A stretch of DNA of 64,000 nt from Marinobacterium zhoushanense (GTDB lineage Bacteria; Pseudomonadota; Gammaproteobacteria; Pseudomonadales; Balneatricaceae), in the NCBI RefSeq assembly GCF_014641945.1, contig NZ_BMIJ01000004.1, positions 436,174 through 500,173 on the forward strand, read 5' to 3'. Of the stretch, positions 37,700 to 46,960 are shown piece by piece; the stretch's first letter is position 1; each line of letters begins with the position of its first letter. Made by a program: the position numbers and the translations under genes. The notes beneath the pieces are model-generated. The model did not search any database. It was not told where the DNA came from and saw nothing but the letters and a program-made list of their open reading frames with translations.

Positions 37700-38506
37700 T
37701 CAGGACTTAAGCAAAAACTCGACAGGCAGTGTTATTCTTATCTCATCCTGTTCCATTTCGGCCGGAAATTCAGGCAAAGGCTGGGCCTTTAACAGCATAT
37801 CGATAACAGCTTCATCCAGCAGTTTATAACCTGAACTTTCACTTAGCTTATATTCCAGCAGTTCTCCCTTTCGGTTAACCAGAAACGAAATCTTGGCGAC
37901 CCCTTCCTGCCCTCTTCTGCGCGCGGACAGGGGATAGCGCTTGTGTCTTGCCAGTTCGGCCGCCAGCTTGGCAAACCACGATTGTTTCGCTGCCGGACTT
38001 CCGCCCTGTGTCATCGCATTGGCGCTTCCAGTGCTGGCCTGCTGCTGCGCCTGCTGGGCCTGATCGCTGGCTTTAACGTCGCGGCTGGCAGTCTCGATTC
38101 GCGTCGGCATGACCACCGGTTCCTGCGATGTCTCAGCCTTTTTTGACTCAAGCTTGGGCTTGGGCGGCTCCTTTTTCGCCTTGACCACAGGCTTCTGCAT
38201 CTCTGGTGGCGGTGGCGGCGCCTCGACCACAGGCTCCGGCGCCTTGATCGGTTCAGGCTCTGGCGGTTTCACCTCTGGTTCGGGCTCAGGCTCTGGTTCG
38301 GGTTGTGGCTCGACCACCCTATCCTCAAGCGTATCCTCCGCCTGGCCCAGATCGCCCAGCATCCCCAGATCGATCTCGATCCCCTGCTCACCCTGATCCT
38401 TGGTCCCATCCTCGTTATCCGCAGCCAGCACCACGATCAGCAGCGAAAGGTGCAGCAGCAGTGCTATGAGCAAGGCAACTAGCCAATGGCGTCGGCTCAG
38501 GGTCAT
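37700..38506 (-). CDS. tonB: TonB energy transducer
   Basis: A 268-residue TonB. One membrane anchor at about 7-27, then a Pro/Glu-rich spacer (EPQPEPEPEPEPEVKPPEPE) across the periplasm, and a C-terminal TonB domain with YPLSARRRGQEGVAKISFLVNRKG and DMLLKAQPLPEFPAEM. It transmits the proton motive force to TonB-dependent receptors. Its start overlaps the end of exbD by 4 bases. The operon order is exbB-exbD-exbD-tonB. Confidence 0.93.
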   Translation of the reverse strand: MTLSRRHWLVALLIALLLHLSLLIVVLAADNEDGTKDQGEQGIEIDLGMLGDLGQAEDTLEDRVVEPQPEPEPEPEPEVKPPEPEPIKAPEPVVEAPPPPPEMQKPVVKAKKEPPKPKLESKKAETSQEPVVMPTRIETASRDVKASDQAQQAQQQASTGSANAMTQGGSPAAKQSWFAKLAAELARHKRYPLSARRRGQEGVAKISFLVNRKGELLEYKLSESSGYKLLDEAVIDMLLKAQPLPEFPAEMEQDEIRITLPVEFLLKS

Positions 38507-38934
38507 GATGCGCGCTCCGACAACCGGGTAATCAGCGATACCCGAACCAACCCTGCATCCCTTACCTGCCTGAGCAGCGATCTAAGTTCGGTCACCGGAA
38601 GCTCCGCATCCACTTTTATACGTACCGACAGATTGTCCAGGTCGACATATTCAATTAGCTTTTTTTCGATAGCGGATGTTATATCGCCGATTTGAACCGG
38701 AACATCACCTATATAAGCAACACCTTCTGCGGTGACAATAATATCGAGTGAGTCCTGTTCGGAAAGACGGGTGTCATTAACCGATTTTGGCGGTTCAGTT
38801 TTAACCACATCTGACTTCGACACCTGGCCCGAAACCATAAAAAATATCAACATCAGAAAAACGATATTGATCAGGGGAATCACATTATCGTCACCGTTAT
38901 CACGCCGCTTTATTTTCGCCGTATCGATAATCAA
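38503..38934 (-). CDS. exbD: ExbD family protein with Asn in place of the membrane Asp
   Basis: A 143-residue ExbD/TolR-like protein with one membrane span VIPLINIVFLMLIFFMV (18-34) and a periplasmic domain with VRIKVDAELPVTELRSLLRQVRDAGL. The position that in ExbD carries the essential proton-conducting Asp is Asn23 here (codon AAT at 38868-38866). One base separates AAT from GAT. It is coupled with tonB and with the other exbD (overlap 4 bases). It may work only together with the Asp-containing paralogue. Confidence 0.9.
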   Translation of the reverse strand: MIIDTAKIKRRDNGDDNVIPLINIVFLMLIFFMVSGQVSKSDVVKTEPPKSVNDTRLSEQDSLDIIVTAEGVAYIGDVPVQIGDITSAIEKKLIEYVDLDNLSVRIKVDAELPVTELRSLLRQVRDAGLVRVSLITRLSERAS

Positions 38935-39323
38935 GGCAGCACGCCTCCAAGCGAAACCGTTTCTGCACCCGCCAATTTCAGCGCATCCACCAAACGAACC
39001 AGGCTTTGAGTATGCACGCCCTCTGCAACGTCGATACCGAATACGCCCTGACGCGCCGCGATCACCTCACTCAACCGCTCACCAGCCATCAGGCTCAACT
39101 GCTCTCCATCAATGCTGATCGTGCCATCGTTATCGAGCAGGCGTACCAGGATCACCTCCCGCGCATCCGCCTTCGCTGCAGTTGGGATCGGCAGATCCAG
39201 CTGCCGCCACTGGCTGAAACTGGAGGAGAGCATGAAAAACAGCAGCAATATGAACACCACATCGATCAGCGGCGTCAGGCTGATCCGCGCCGGCGTGCGA
39301 ACGGTGTCTAGATCAAGCAGCAT
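38931..39323 (-). CDS. exbD: ExbD family protein (canonical Asp)
   Basis: A 130-residue ExbD with the canonical membrane segment LTPLIDVVFILLLFFML, where Asp21 is the expected proton-relay residue. The periplasmic part includes VDALKLAGAETVSLGGV. It overlaps exbB by 11 bases upstream and the second exbD by 4 bases downstream. Confidence 0.92.
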   Translation of the reverse strand: MLLDLDTVRTPARISLTPLIDVVFILLLFFMLSSSFSQWRQLDLPIPTAAKADAREVILVRLLDNDGTISIDGEQLSLMAGERLSEVIAARQGVFGIDVAEGVHTQSLVRLVDALKLAGAETVSLGGVLP

Positions 39324-40113
39324 GCCTGAGCACCTCGGACCTGGCCGCCCCCTTTCCCTGCATAACCTCAGCGGTGAACACGCGGGTTACCGTATCATTC
39401 ATCAGTAGCGCCACACGCTCGACCTTGCGCTCGAACCAGTTATGGACGGTCATCACCGGAATCGCCACCGCCAGCCCCACGGCCGTAGTCAACAGCGCCT
39501 GCCAGATACCGCCGGATAGGACCGAAGGATCCACCTGACTGCCGGCCGCTTCCATCTGCTGAAACGCGACAATCATGCCCAAAACGGTACCCAGCAGTCC
39601 CAGCAGGGGGCTTAGTGTGGCGATCACCTCAAGCGGGCGCAGGAAGGCGCGCAGTTGACTCAGCTGATGGGTGGCGACGCGGCTGAGCTCCTCACGCAGC
39701 AGCGTTTTATCCTGCCCCGATTCCAGCCCCTGAATGGCGAGCCCAACCAACGCCGATATAGGGCGAGCACGATTCAATGCCCCCAGCGCCGACTGCGCAT
39801 CACCCGACGCCCAGTGGTGAAGCCCCTGCTCGGCATTAACACAGCTCTCGGCGCGCAAGCGTGCAAATTGCCAGCACTTGACCAACACGATGGTTAGCGC
39901 GACCAGCGAGAATACAAAGAGGATCCAGACCACCGGTCCGCCCACGGTCAGGAATTCCACTACCCGATCAAGCTGCCCGACAGGAGCAGCTACTGCCTCC
40001 GTACCGAGCGGTACTCGTGCCACATCAGGAACTGCCTGATCGTTGGCAAGAGCCAGGCCAGCCAACTCTTCCGGCGCGTGTGGCGCCGAGAAATCTGTGT
40101 CGTGCGTACTCAC
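39313..40113 (-). CDS. exbB: ExbB proton channel protein
   Basis: A 266-residue MotA/TolQ/ExbB-family protein with three membrane spans: VVWILFVFSLVALTIVLVK, LRPLEVIATLSPLLGLLGTVLGMIVAF, and LLTTAVGLAVAIPVMTVHNWF. It forms the channel that couples to ExbD and TonB. The start is GTG (STHDTDFS) with AAGGGGG upstream; the longer frame lacks a site. First gene of the exbB-exbD-exbD-tonB operon, read from a control region with a Fur-like box. Confidence 0.9.
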   Translation of the reverse strand: MSTHDTDFSAPHAPEELAGLALANDQAVPDVARVPLGTEAVAAPVGQLDRVVEFLTVGGPVVWILFVFSLVALTIVLVKCWQFARLRAESCVNAEQGLHHWASGDAQSALGALNRARPISALVGLAIQGLESGQDKTLLREELSRVATHQLSQLRAFLRPLEVIATLSPLLGLLGTVLGMIVAFQQMEAAGSQVDPSVLSGGIWQALLTTAVGLAVAIPVMTVHNWFERKVERVALLMNDTVTRVFTAEVMQGKGAARSEVLRHAA

Positions 40114-40146
40114 TGTAATCCCCCTTACAAAACCAGATTCGCTAAT

Positions 40147-40165
40147 CTTAATGATAAATATTATT
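40147..40165. promoter_or_regulatory. Fur-box-like operator between exbB and the receptor gene
   Basis: CTTAATGATAAATATTATT matches 14 of 19 positions of the Fur consensus GATAATGATAATCATTATC. It sits between the divergent exbB and receptor genes, 34 and 80 bases from their starts, so Fur could repress both in iron-rich conditions. Confidence 0.65.
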
Positions 40166-40244
40166 ATTTGCATCATGTTTTTTAGATCGATATATTGCCT
40201 AACCGAATTGCAATGACGCTCTCAACAGTTCACAGGAAGGCAGT

Positions 40245-42329
40245 ATGGAATCCGGACGACAGCAGAACCTTGTAACAAGCCCCCACCAGCTTGCCCTGGC
40301 GATCAGCCTGGCGATGGCAGTATCTGCCTCTATAGCTCAGGCGGAAGAGCCGGCCTCACTGGAAGCACTCAAGGTCGAGGGGGACTGGATCGGTAACCCG
40401 ACCAAGGAGAAGGCCAAGACCTATCCAGGATCACGCACTGTCATCGAAACGGATGAGTTACAGGAGAGTGGCGCGCTGAACCTGGAAGATGCCCTGCGCT
40501 CCTCCCCCGGGATCCAGGTGCTGGACGAGACCGGCACGGGGATTCTGCCAAATATTGGCCTGCGCGGTCTCAACCCGCTGCGTAGCGAGCGCCTGCAGAT
40601 GCTGGTGGACGGCTACCCTATCGCCATTGGTCCCTATAGCAACGTTGGCGTATCCCTGTTTCCGGTCACCCTGCCCAGTATCGATACGGTGGATATCGTC
40701 CGCGGCGGAGCTGCGGTTCACTATGGGCCCAATAATGTCGGCGGCGTGCTGAACCTGCATACAAGAGCGATTCCAAACGACACCGCACAGACGGTACAGC
40801 AACGCCTGACAATCGCCGACGAGAGCGGCAACGCCCTTTCCGACACCTACTACCGCATCGGCGGCTTCGTTAACGACAGCCTCGGGCTCCAGTTTCAGGC
40901 CAATATTCAGAGTGGAGACGGTTTCCGCGACCACTCCGACACCGAGGTCCGTAACTTCATCGTCGATGCGAACTATTTCCTCGACGACGCCAATGAGCTG
41001 GACCTGAGCCTGCAATACTATGATGTGGAGGCTGATCTGCCCGGCGCCCTGAGTCCGAGTGCCTACAAGCAGGATCGCACACAGTCACAGCGCCCCTATG
41101 ACGGCTACGATGCGGACATGGTGCGTGGCACCCTGACCTGGATCTATACCCCCAGCAACGATCTGGAACTGGAGTGGCGTAATTTCGCGCACCATGCGGA
41201 CCGTACCTTCTTCTTCGGCCAGGATCTCAGCGGCGGCAGTTGGGCCGACCCGGAGGCTGATGCCACCCATGTAGCCGACTCACCTCGGGTATTCGACGTC
41301 TGGGGAACCGAGCCGCGCCTGACCCTGCGTCAGGGCATCCATACCCTGACTTTCGGTACTCGTTACGTCAATGAGCAGGTGGATTTCGACGTCAACCGGC
41401 TGGAGCTATCCAGCGGCAGCTACGCCGACGTTCGCCGCTGGGACTCGGAAACCAATGCCGTGGCACTCTATGCCAGCGATACGCTGAGCCTGCTCAACGG
41501 CCGTCTGCAAGTGACACCGGGTATCCGGCATGAGAATGTGCGGATGGATTTTTATGACGAGCGCAGCGACTTAAGTTACAGCAACAATGCCAGCGAAACC
41601 CTGCCCGGCCTGACCATCGGCCTGCAGGCCAGCGACTCGCTTTACCTGTTCGCCGATGCCCAGCGTTCTCTGGTACCGGTGCAGATCGCCCAGGTGTCCC
41701 GCGGCGGCGATGTGGCAAACGAAACTGCATGGAACCAGGAGCTGGGCGCACGCTGGCAGTTCACACCGGCACTCGGCCTCTCCGCGACCCTGTTCCGCAT
41801 CGATTACGAGGACCAGATCCAGTTCAACAAAGCCACCAGTGAATACGAAAACCTGGGGGAAACCCGCCATGAGGGTGCCGAGCTGGGACTCGACTGGCAG
41901 GCCAGCTCGCAACTCGATCTGAGCCTGGCGTACACCTACCTGGACACCGAGCAACTCACCGGTGACAACGAAGGCAACGAGCTGCCAAACGCCCCCCACG
42001 ACCACTTCAGCGCCAGCGCCCGTTACAGGTATCTGCAGTGGACCGCCAGCCTGCACGCACACTACTACAGCGACAGCTTCAGCGATGCGGCCAATACCGA
42101 AGAGGAAACCGCCAACGGCGACGCCGGCAAGCTGCCCTCCTATACCCTGATCAATGCGCGTCTGGGTCGGGACATCGCACTGTCTGGAGGTAAGAATCTC
42201 AACATCGGTTTCGCCGCCACCAACCTGACCGACGAGGAGTACTACTTCCGCGGTGCCGATGTCAGCCCCGTGGGCCGCGTACCGGCCCCCGGCCGCGCCT
42301 TCATTCTGGAGGGCCGATTGGACTTCTGA
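40245..42329 (+). CDS. TonB-dependent receptor, FecA-like
   Basis: A 694-residue outer-membrane receptor. The signal peptide ends near SIAQAEEP (33). The plug region has ALNLEDALRSSPGIQVLDETG and the barrel ends GRAFILEGRLDF. No N-terminal signalling (STN) domain is visible, so it lacks the FecA regulatory arm. It is followed by a FecBCDE-type transporter, suggesting ferric citrate or another ferric chelate as cargo. AGGAAGG precedes the start. Confidence 0.9.
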   Translation: MESGRQQNLVTSPHQLALAISLAMAVSASIAQAEEPASLEALKVEGDWIGNPTKEKAKTYPGSRTVIETDELQESGALNLEDALRSSPGIQVLDETGTGILPNIGLRGLNPLRSERLQMLVDGYPIAIGPYSNVGVSLFPVTLPSIDTVDIVRGGAAVHYGPNNVGGVLNLHTRAIPNDTAQTVQQRLTIADESGNALSDTYYRIGGFVNDSLGLQFQANIQSGDGFRDHSDTEVRNFIVDANYFLDDANELDLSLQYYDVEADLPGALSPSAYKQDRTQSQRPYDGYDADMVRGTLTWIYTPSNDLELEWRNFAHHADRTFFFGQDLSGGSWADPEADATHVADSPRVFDVWGTEPRLTLRQGIHTLTFGTRYVNEQVDFDVNRLELSSGSYADVRRWDSETNAVALYASDTLSLLNGRLQVTPGIRHENVRMDFYDERSDLSYSNNASETLPGLTIGLQASDSLYLFADAQRSLVPVQIAQVSRGGDVANETAWNQELGARWQFTPALGLSATLFRIDYEDQIQFNKATSEYENLGETRHEGAELGLDWQASSQLDLSLAYTYLDTEQLTGDNEGNELPNAPHDHFSASARYRYLQWTASLHAHYYSDSFSDAANTEEETANGDAGKLPSYTLINARLGRDIALSGGKNLNIGFAATNLTDEEYYFRGADVSPVGRVPAPGRAFILEGRLDF

Positions 42330-42411
42330 TGACCGAAGCTGGCAGCGGTATACACCGCCGTCACCCGGAACTCAGCAACAATCAACAGCGCTGCCACAAA
42401 CGAGAGTCAAT

Positions 42412-43323
42412 ATGAAACCTATAGACCAAGGCATTCCGTTACGGGCCATAATGCCCCTGTTGCTGGGCATTTTGTTATTAATTGCAAGGCCCGTAGCGGC
42501 CGACCCGCAGCGGGTGGTCGCGCTCGAACTCTCCTTCGTCGATGCCTTAGCACTGGTGGAGATCACGCCGATCGGTATCGCCGACGATAATCAGCCGGCA
42601 AAACTGATTCCGGCGCTGCGCGAGCGGATCGGCAGTTGGCACTCTGTCGGAACCCGATCCCAACCCAGCCTGGAGCTGATTGCGCAGCTCAAGCCAGACC
42701 TGATCATCGCCGACAGTGCTCGTCACGCCGAGATCATCGATGACCTCCAGCAGCTGGCCCCTACCCTGCTGCTGCGCAGCCGCGGTACCACCTACGGCCA
42801 AAACCTGGAGACCCTGCAACGGATCGGCGACGCCGTCGGACGTAGCGAGATGATGGCGCAGCGACTGCAACTGCACCATCAGCGGATGGCCCGCTACCGC
42901 CACCGCCTCAGCCCGCACAAGGAGAGCGTGCAGTTCGCCGTCGCCAGCGACAAAGGACTCTGGCTGCACAGCGGCAACTCCTATGCCGGCAGTCTGATCC
43001 AGACCCTGGGCTTGCGGACACCGATTACCGCCAGCGACGCCCAGCCCTATGTGCCAACCGGTCTTGAGCAGCTGCTCAAGGTCAACCCGGACTGGTTGCT
43101 GGTTGGACGCTACAGCGACAAAACGCTGCTGGACAAGTGGCAGCATACCCCGCTGTTTTCACTGCTGAACGCGCAGCGCGCGCAACAGATCGTCGATGTA
43201 TCACCGGCACTCTGGTCGTTGAGTCGTGGGGTGATCGCAGCGGAACAGATGGCGGAGCAGTTGGACCGTCTGCTCAACGCGCAGGGCTCGCCACTGCTGA
43301 GCCGGAGTTCGCATGGCCAATAA
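42412..43323 (+). CDS. fecB: Iron(III) dicitrate/siderophore ABC transporter binding protein
   Basis: A 303-residue periplasmic protein of the FecB/FepB fold. The signal peptide ends near ARPVAA-DPQ (about 27). Conserved parts are RVVALELSFVDALALVEITPIGIADD and LKPDLIIADSARHAEIIDDLQQLAPTLLL. The start MKPIDQG is chosen as it begins the signal peptide; the frame is open upstream. It overlaps fecC by 11 bases. Order fecB-fecC-fecD-fecE downstream of the receptor. Confidence 0.9.
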   Translation: MKPIDQGIPLRAIMPLLLGILLLIARPVAADPQRVVALELSFVDALALVEITPIGIADDNQPAKLIPALRERIGSWHSVGTRSQPSLELIAQLKPDLIIADSARHAEIIDDLQQLAPTLLLRSRGTTYGQNLETLQRIGDAVGRSEMMAQRLQLHHQRMARYRHRLSPHKESVQFAVASDKGLWLHSGNSYAGSLIQTLGLRTPITASDAQPYVPTGLEQLLKVNPDWLLVGRYSDKTLLDKWQHTPLFSLLNAQRAQQIVDVSPALWSLSRGVIAAEQMAEQLDRLLNAQGSPLLSRSSHGQ

Positions 43324-44314
43324 CCTTCCCATCCGCGCACTGCTGCTGATTGCGGTGCTGATTACCGGGTTGGCGCAATCACTGGTGCTTTGGTCCTCGT
43401 TCGAACTGCACCTGGGCGATCTGCTGCCCCTGCTCGGCACCTACGCCGGAGATGGGGGCGACAGCCTGGCAACGCAACTGATGCTCGAGCTGCGTCTGCC
43501 ACGTACCCTGGTCGCGGCGCTGATCGGCGCCAACCTGGCCGTGGCCGGGGTGCAGGTGCAGGCGCTGACCCGCAATCCGCTGGCTTCGCCAACCCTGCTC
43601 GGCATCAACGCCGGCGCAGCCTGTATGCTCGCCCTGGCCGTAGCAGGTCTGTTCGGACTGGCCGCCCTCCCGCTGCCACTGCTGGCACTGATCGGCGGTA
43701 CGTTCAGCGCCCTGCTGGTACTGGCGCTGGGGGGCTATTTCCGGGCCCAACCCAGTCCCGTGCGCCTGATCCTGGCGGGGATCGCAATAACCGCGTTGCT
43801 GTCCGGACTCACCCGTGCGGCGCTGATCCTGTCGGAGGATATGGCCTACAGCATGTTACACTGGCTGTCCGGATCCCTCGCCCAAGTGGACTGGGACAGC
43901 TGGCATCAGCTCTGGCCACTCAGTGTTCCCGGACTGATACTGGCTCTGCTGCTCGGCCACGCCTTCAACCTGCTCGCGTTGGGCGAAGAGTCGGCTACCG
44001 GTCTGGGCATCCGTATCCACTGGGTCCGACGTCTGGCTGCCATCAGCGTCGTTCTGCTCTGCACGGCCAGTGTGGCCAGTGCCGGCCCCATCGCCTTCGT
44101 CGGATTACTGGTACCACCCCTGTGCCGCACTCTATTCGGAAACGACCATCGGCTGCTGCTGCCGGCCTCAGCACTGACCGGTGCAGCCTTTCTGGTCTGG
44201 GCTGACCTGCTCAGTCGTGGTGTAGCCTTCCCGGCGGAGACACCGGTTGGGGTGATTACCGCCCTGCTCGGCACCCCCTTCTTCATTCTGCTGGCGGCCC
44301 GGAGTCACAGATGA
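43313..44314 (+). CDS. fecC: FecC-type iron chelate ABC transporter permease
   Basis: A 333-residue FecCD-family permease with about nine membrane spans. Typical blocks are LRLPRTLVAALIGANLAVAGVQVQALTRNPLASPTLLGINAGA and GPIAFVGLLVPPLCRTLFGNDHRLLLPASALTGA. It partners FecD in the inner membrane. It overlaps fecD by 4 bases (ATGA). Confidence 0.93.
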   Translation: MANNLPIRALLLIAVLITGLAQSLVLWSSFELHLGDLLPLLGTYAGDGGDSLATQLMLELRLPRTLVAALIGANLAVAGVQVQALTRNPLASPTLLGINAGAACMLALAVAGLFGLAALPLPLLALIGGTFSALLVLALGGYFRAQPSPVRLILAGIAITALLSGLTRAALILSEDMAYSMLHWLSGSLAQVDWDSWHQLWPLSVPGLILALLLGHAFNLLALGEESATGLGIRIHWVRRLAAISVVLLCTASVASAGPIAFVGLLVPPLCRTLFGNDHRLLLPASALTGAAFLVWADLLSRGVAFPAETPVGVITALLGTPFFILLAARSHR

Positions 44315-45276
44315 GACTGAGTATTTTCTGGCTGTTGGGCGCCGCCCTGCTGCTATCGACCCTGCTTAGCCTGGCTCTGGGGGCCGTCGGTGTGACGCTG
44401 CCGGATATCTGGCAAGCGCTGACCGAGGGTGGCGACCATGATTTCATCATCAACCAGTACCGGCTGCCGCGGGCGCTGCTGGCGATACTGGTCGGCGCCG
44501 GGCTCGGCCTCTCCGGTACCCTGGTGCAGGGGGTAATCCGCAACCCGCTGGCCTCACCCGATCTGATGGGGATCAGCGCCGGGGCCGGCCTTGCAGCCAC
44601 CGCCGTTATCCTGTTTTTTCCCGCCGCCGGACACTGGCTACCGCTGGCCGCCGTGGCCGGCGGCATGGCCGCGGCGCTGCTTATCTATCTCCTGGCACGG
44701 CAGTACCAGCCGGCTCCCGCCCGTCTCGCGCTGACCGGTATCGCGGTCAGCGCCTTTTTGACCAGTCTGATCGACTTCCTGCTGATCGTTCATCCGGTGG
44801 AGCTGAACAGCGCCCTGGTCTGGCTGACCGGCAGCCTCTGGGGGCGTAGCTGGGAGCAGTTACCGCTGCTCGGTATAGGTCTGGCTCTCCTGCTGCCGTT
44901 GGCCATGCGCCTGGCCTGGCGGCTGGATATCTGCGCACTGGGTGATCAGAGCGCGGTGGCATTGGGTGCCGGCCCGAAATCACTGCAGATCCAGGCATTG
45001 CTGCTGGCGGTGGTGCTCGCCAGCCTGAGTGTATGCGTTGCCGGCACCATCGGTTTTGTCGGCCTGCTCGCACCACATTTCGCACGGCTGCTGTGCGGTG
45101 GACAGCACCGCCTGCTGATACCTGTATCAGCCCTGAGCGGCGCCCTGCTGGTATCGGCGGCGGACCTGATCGCGCGCACCTTGCACCCACCACTGGAGCT
45201 GCCAGTGGGGCTGGTCACGGCGGTTATCGGCGCGCCCTACTTTATCTTCCTGCTGTTACGCTACAAGGGGTGGTAG
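44311..45276 (+). CDS. fecD: FecD-type iron chelate ABC transporter permease
   Basis: A 321-residue FecCD-family permease. Typical blocks are YRLPRALLAILVGAGLGLSGTLVQGVIRNPLASPDLMGISAGA and [36 protein letters not shown]. With FecC it forms the heterodimeric channel. Coupled start with fecC and an immediate neighbour of fecE. Confidence 0.93.
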   Translation: MRLSIFWLLGAALLLSTLLSLALGAVGVTLPDIWQALTEGGDHDFIINQYRLPRALLAILVGAGLGLSGTLVQGVIRNPLASPDLMGISAGAGLAATAVILFFPAAGHWLPLAAVAGGMAAALLIYLLARQYQPAPARLALTGIAVSAFLTSLIDFLLIVHPVELNSALVWLTGSLWGRSWEQLPLLGIGLALLLPLAMRLAWRLDICALGDQSAVALGAGPKSLQIQALLLAVVLASLSVCVAGTIGFVGLLAPHFARLLCGGQHRLLIPVSALSGALLVSAADLIARTLHPPLELPVGLVTAVIGAPYFIFLLLRYKGW

Positions 45277-46041
45277 ATGCTTGAAACCCGCTCACTCAGC
45301 GCTGGCTACGGGCGCACGCCAGTGGTAAAAAATCTGAACCTGCAGCTGCCCGAGGGCAGAATCACCGCGCTGATTGGCCCAAACGGCTGCGGCAAGTCGA
45401 CCCTGTTGAAGACCTTGGCACGGGTACTCAAGCCCCTCTCAGGAGAGGTACTGATGCGGGGTGCCGCCCTGCATCGACTGGATGATCGTGCCATCGCACG
45501 CCAGCTTTCGATGCTGCCCCAGACACCGACACAACCAGAGGGGATCAGCGTGCGCCAGTTGGTGGAGTATGGTCGCGCGCCCTACCTGTCGCACTGGGGG
45601 CGACTGAAAGCGGAAGACCGGCAGAGGGTCGACCTGGCGATGCGGGAAACCGGAGTGCATGAGCTGGCGGAGCGGCCCCTGTCGGACCTATCCGGCGGCC
45701 AGCGTCAGCGCGTCTGGATCGCCATGATCCTGGCCCAGGATACCGACCTGGTGTTGCTGGATGAGCCCACCACCTACCTGGACCTGGCTCACCAGATCGA
45801 GCTGCTGCAGTTGTTGCAGCAATTGAATCGGAACGGGAAAACCATTGTCGTCGTGTTGCACGACCTGAACCAGGCGTGCCGCTACTGCGATCACCTTGTG
45901 GTCTTGAGGGAGGGGCAACTGGTAACGCAGGGCTCGCCGGACGAGGTTTTCGACGCTGAACTATTGGCCACCACCTTCTCGCTCAGCGCCCAGGTGATAC
46001 GGGATCCCGTCGCCGGAACCCCGATGTGCATACCGCTCTAA
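45277..46041 (+). CDS. fecE: FecE-type iron chelate ABC transporter ATPase
   Basis: A 254-residue ATPase: Walker A GPNGCGKSTLLKT, signature LSGGQRQRVWIAM, Walker B TDLVLLDEPTTYLD, and switch His in VVVLHDLNQ. Its ATG follows the fecD stop directly (TAGATG). It completes the transporter; transcription ends before the convergent thioesterase gene. Confidence 0.94.
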   Translation: MLETRSLSAGYGRTPVVKNLNLQLPEGRITALIGPNGCGKSTLLKTLARVLKPLSGEVLMRGAALHRLDDRAIARQLSMLPQTPTQPEGISVRQLVEYGRAPYLSHWGRLKAEDRQRVDLAMRETGVHELAERPLSDLSGGQRQRVWIAMILAQDTDLVLLDEPTTYLDLAHQIELLQLLQQLNRNGKTIVVVLHDLNQACRYCDHLVVLREGQLVTQGSPDEVFDAELLATTFSLSAQVIRDPVAGTPMCIPL

Positions 46042-46047
46042 CCGGGA

Positions 46048-46608
46048 TCAGCTGCGCGCCAGCTGGCAGTTCTGACCGTCCAGCTTGTGCAGCTCCTGCT
46101 CGATATCCAGTGCCTTGCGTGCGGCACGCATCTCGTCCCGGTGGTGCTGCTTGAAGTTGCGTCGCATCATCCCCTCGAGGAAGCGTTTGACCTCGACGTC
46201 ATCCTCCAGAATCAGGCCGGGAATAGACACCGGTTTGCGGGTCTCCTCATCCACCGCCACCATGGTGAAGTAGGAGGTGTTGGTCGGTTTTACGACACCG
46301 TTGTGGAAATCCTCCGACACCACCTTGATCCCCACCTCCATCGAGGAGCGGCCGACGTAGTTGACCGACGCGTGCAGCGTCAGCAACTCGCCCACCTCCA
46401 CCGGGTTGAGAAAATCGACGGAATCGATCGACGCGGTAACGCAGTAGCAGCGGGCATGGGACGCGGCGCAGGTGTAGGCGATCTTGTCCATCAGCGACAG
46501 GATTACACCGCCGTGAACCTTGCCACCAAAGTTAGCATAGTGCGGGACCATCAGCTCCTTGAGCGTGGTCTGCGAGGCTTTAACCCGGCGAAATTCGTGA
46601 TCGGACAC
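46048..46608 (-). CDS. Acyl-CoA thioesterase, hotdog fold
   Basis: A 186-residue YciA/BACH-like thioesterase. The hotdog block NFGGKVHGGVILSLMDKIAYTCAASHA (about 26-52) includes the usual catalytic stretch, and SIDSVDFLNPVEVGELLTLHASVNYVGRSSMEVGIKV follows. It hydrolyses acyl-CoA to free fatty acid and CoA. The start is GTG (SDHEF) since GGAGGG lies 7 bases upstream. A C-terminal helix of 40 residues extends beyond the domain. bolA lies 31 bases upstream on the same strand. Confidence 0.87.
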   Translation of the reverse strand: MSDHEFRRVKASQTTLKELMVPHYANFGGKVHGGVILSLMDKIAYTCAASHARCYCVTASIDSVDFLNPVEVGELLTLHASVNYVGRSSMEVGIKVVSEDFHNGVVKPTNTSYFTMVAVDEETRKPVSIPGLILEDDVEVKRFLEGMMRRNFKQHHRDEMRAARKALDIEQELHKLDGQNCQLARS

Positions 46609-46639
46609 TTGGGTCCCTCCTACTTCAGAGTATTCCGCT

Positions 46640-46960
46640 TCAGTGTTTGTCGGCCTTGGAACCACCCATACAGTTGGGCGACGCCGGCACAAACCCCTGC
46701 GTTGCCTGCCACTCCTCCGGTGTATGCAGATGCATCGCCAGGGCGTGAATCGGGTTCTGCATCAGCTCTGACAGCAGGCCATAGATCATCTGATGGCGCT
46801 GCACCAGGCGCTTGCCTTCGAATGCGGGACTGACCGCTACCAGTTTGAAGTGGGTATCCATGCGATCACCCGAGTGCATGTGGCTCTCGTTTTCGAGCCG
46901 GTACTCGATCAGCTCAAGACCTGCCCGCAGGCGCTGTTCAATCTCGTTTTCGACGCTCAT
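46640..46960 (-). CDS. bolA: BolA family protein
   Basis: A 106-residue BolA. Conserved are EYRLENESHMHS near 19, HFKLVAVSPAFEGKRLVQRHQMIYGLLSELM, and IHALAMHLHTPEEWQ. It works with monothiol glutaredoxin in iron-sulphur/iron homeostasis and as a morphogene regulator in E. coli. It overlaps the end of the DUF3422 gene by 23 bases, so it is coupled to it. Confidence 0.93.
   Translation of the reverse strand: MSVENEIEQRLRAGLELIEYRLENESHMHSGDRMDTHFKLVAVSPAFEGKRLVQRHQMIYGLLSELMQNPIHALAMHLHTPEEWQATQGFVPASPNCMGGSKADKH

Noticed and set aside
40245..42329. FecA-type signalling receptor with FecIR control
   Set aside because: No N-terminal signalling domain and no fecI/fecR genes beside it.
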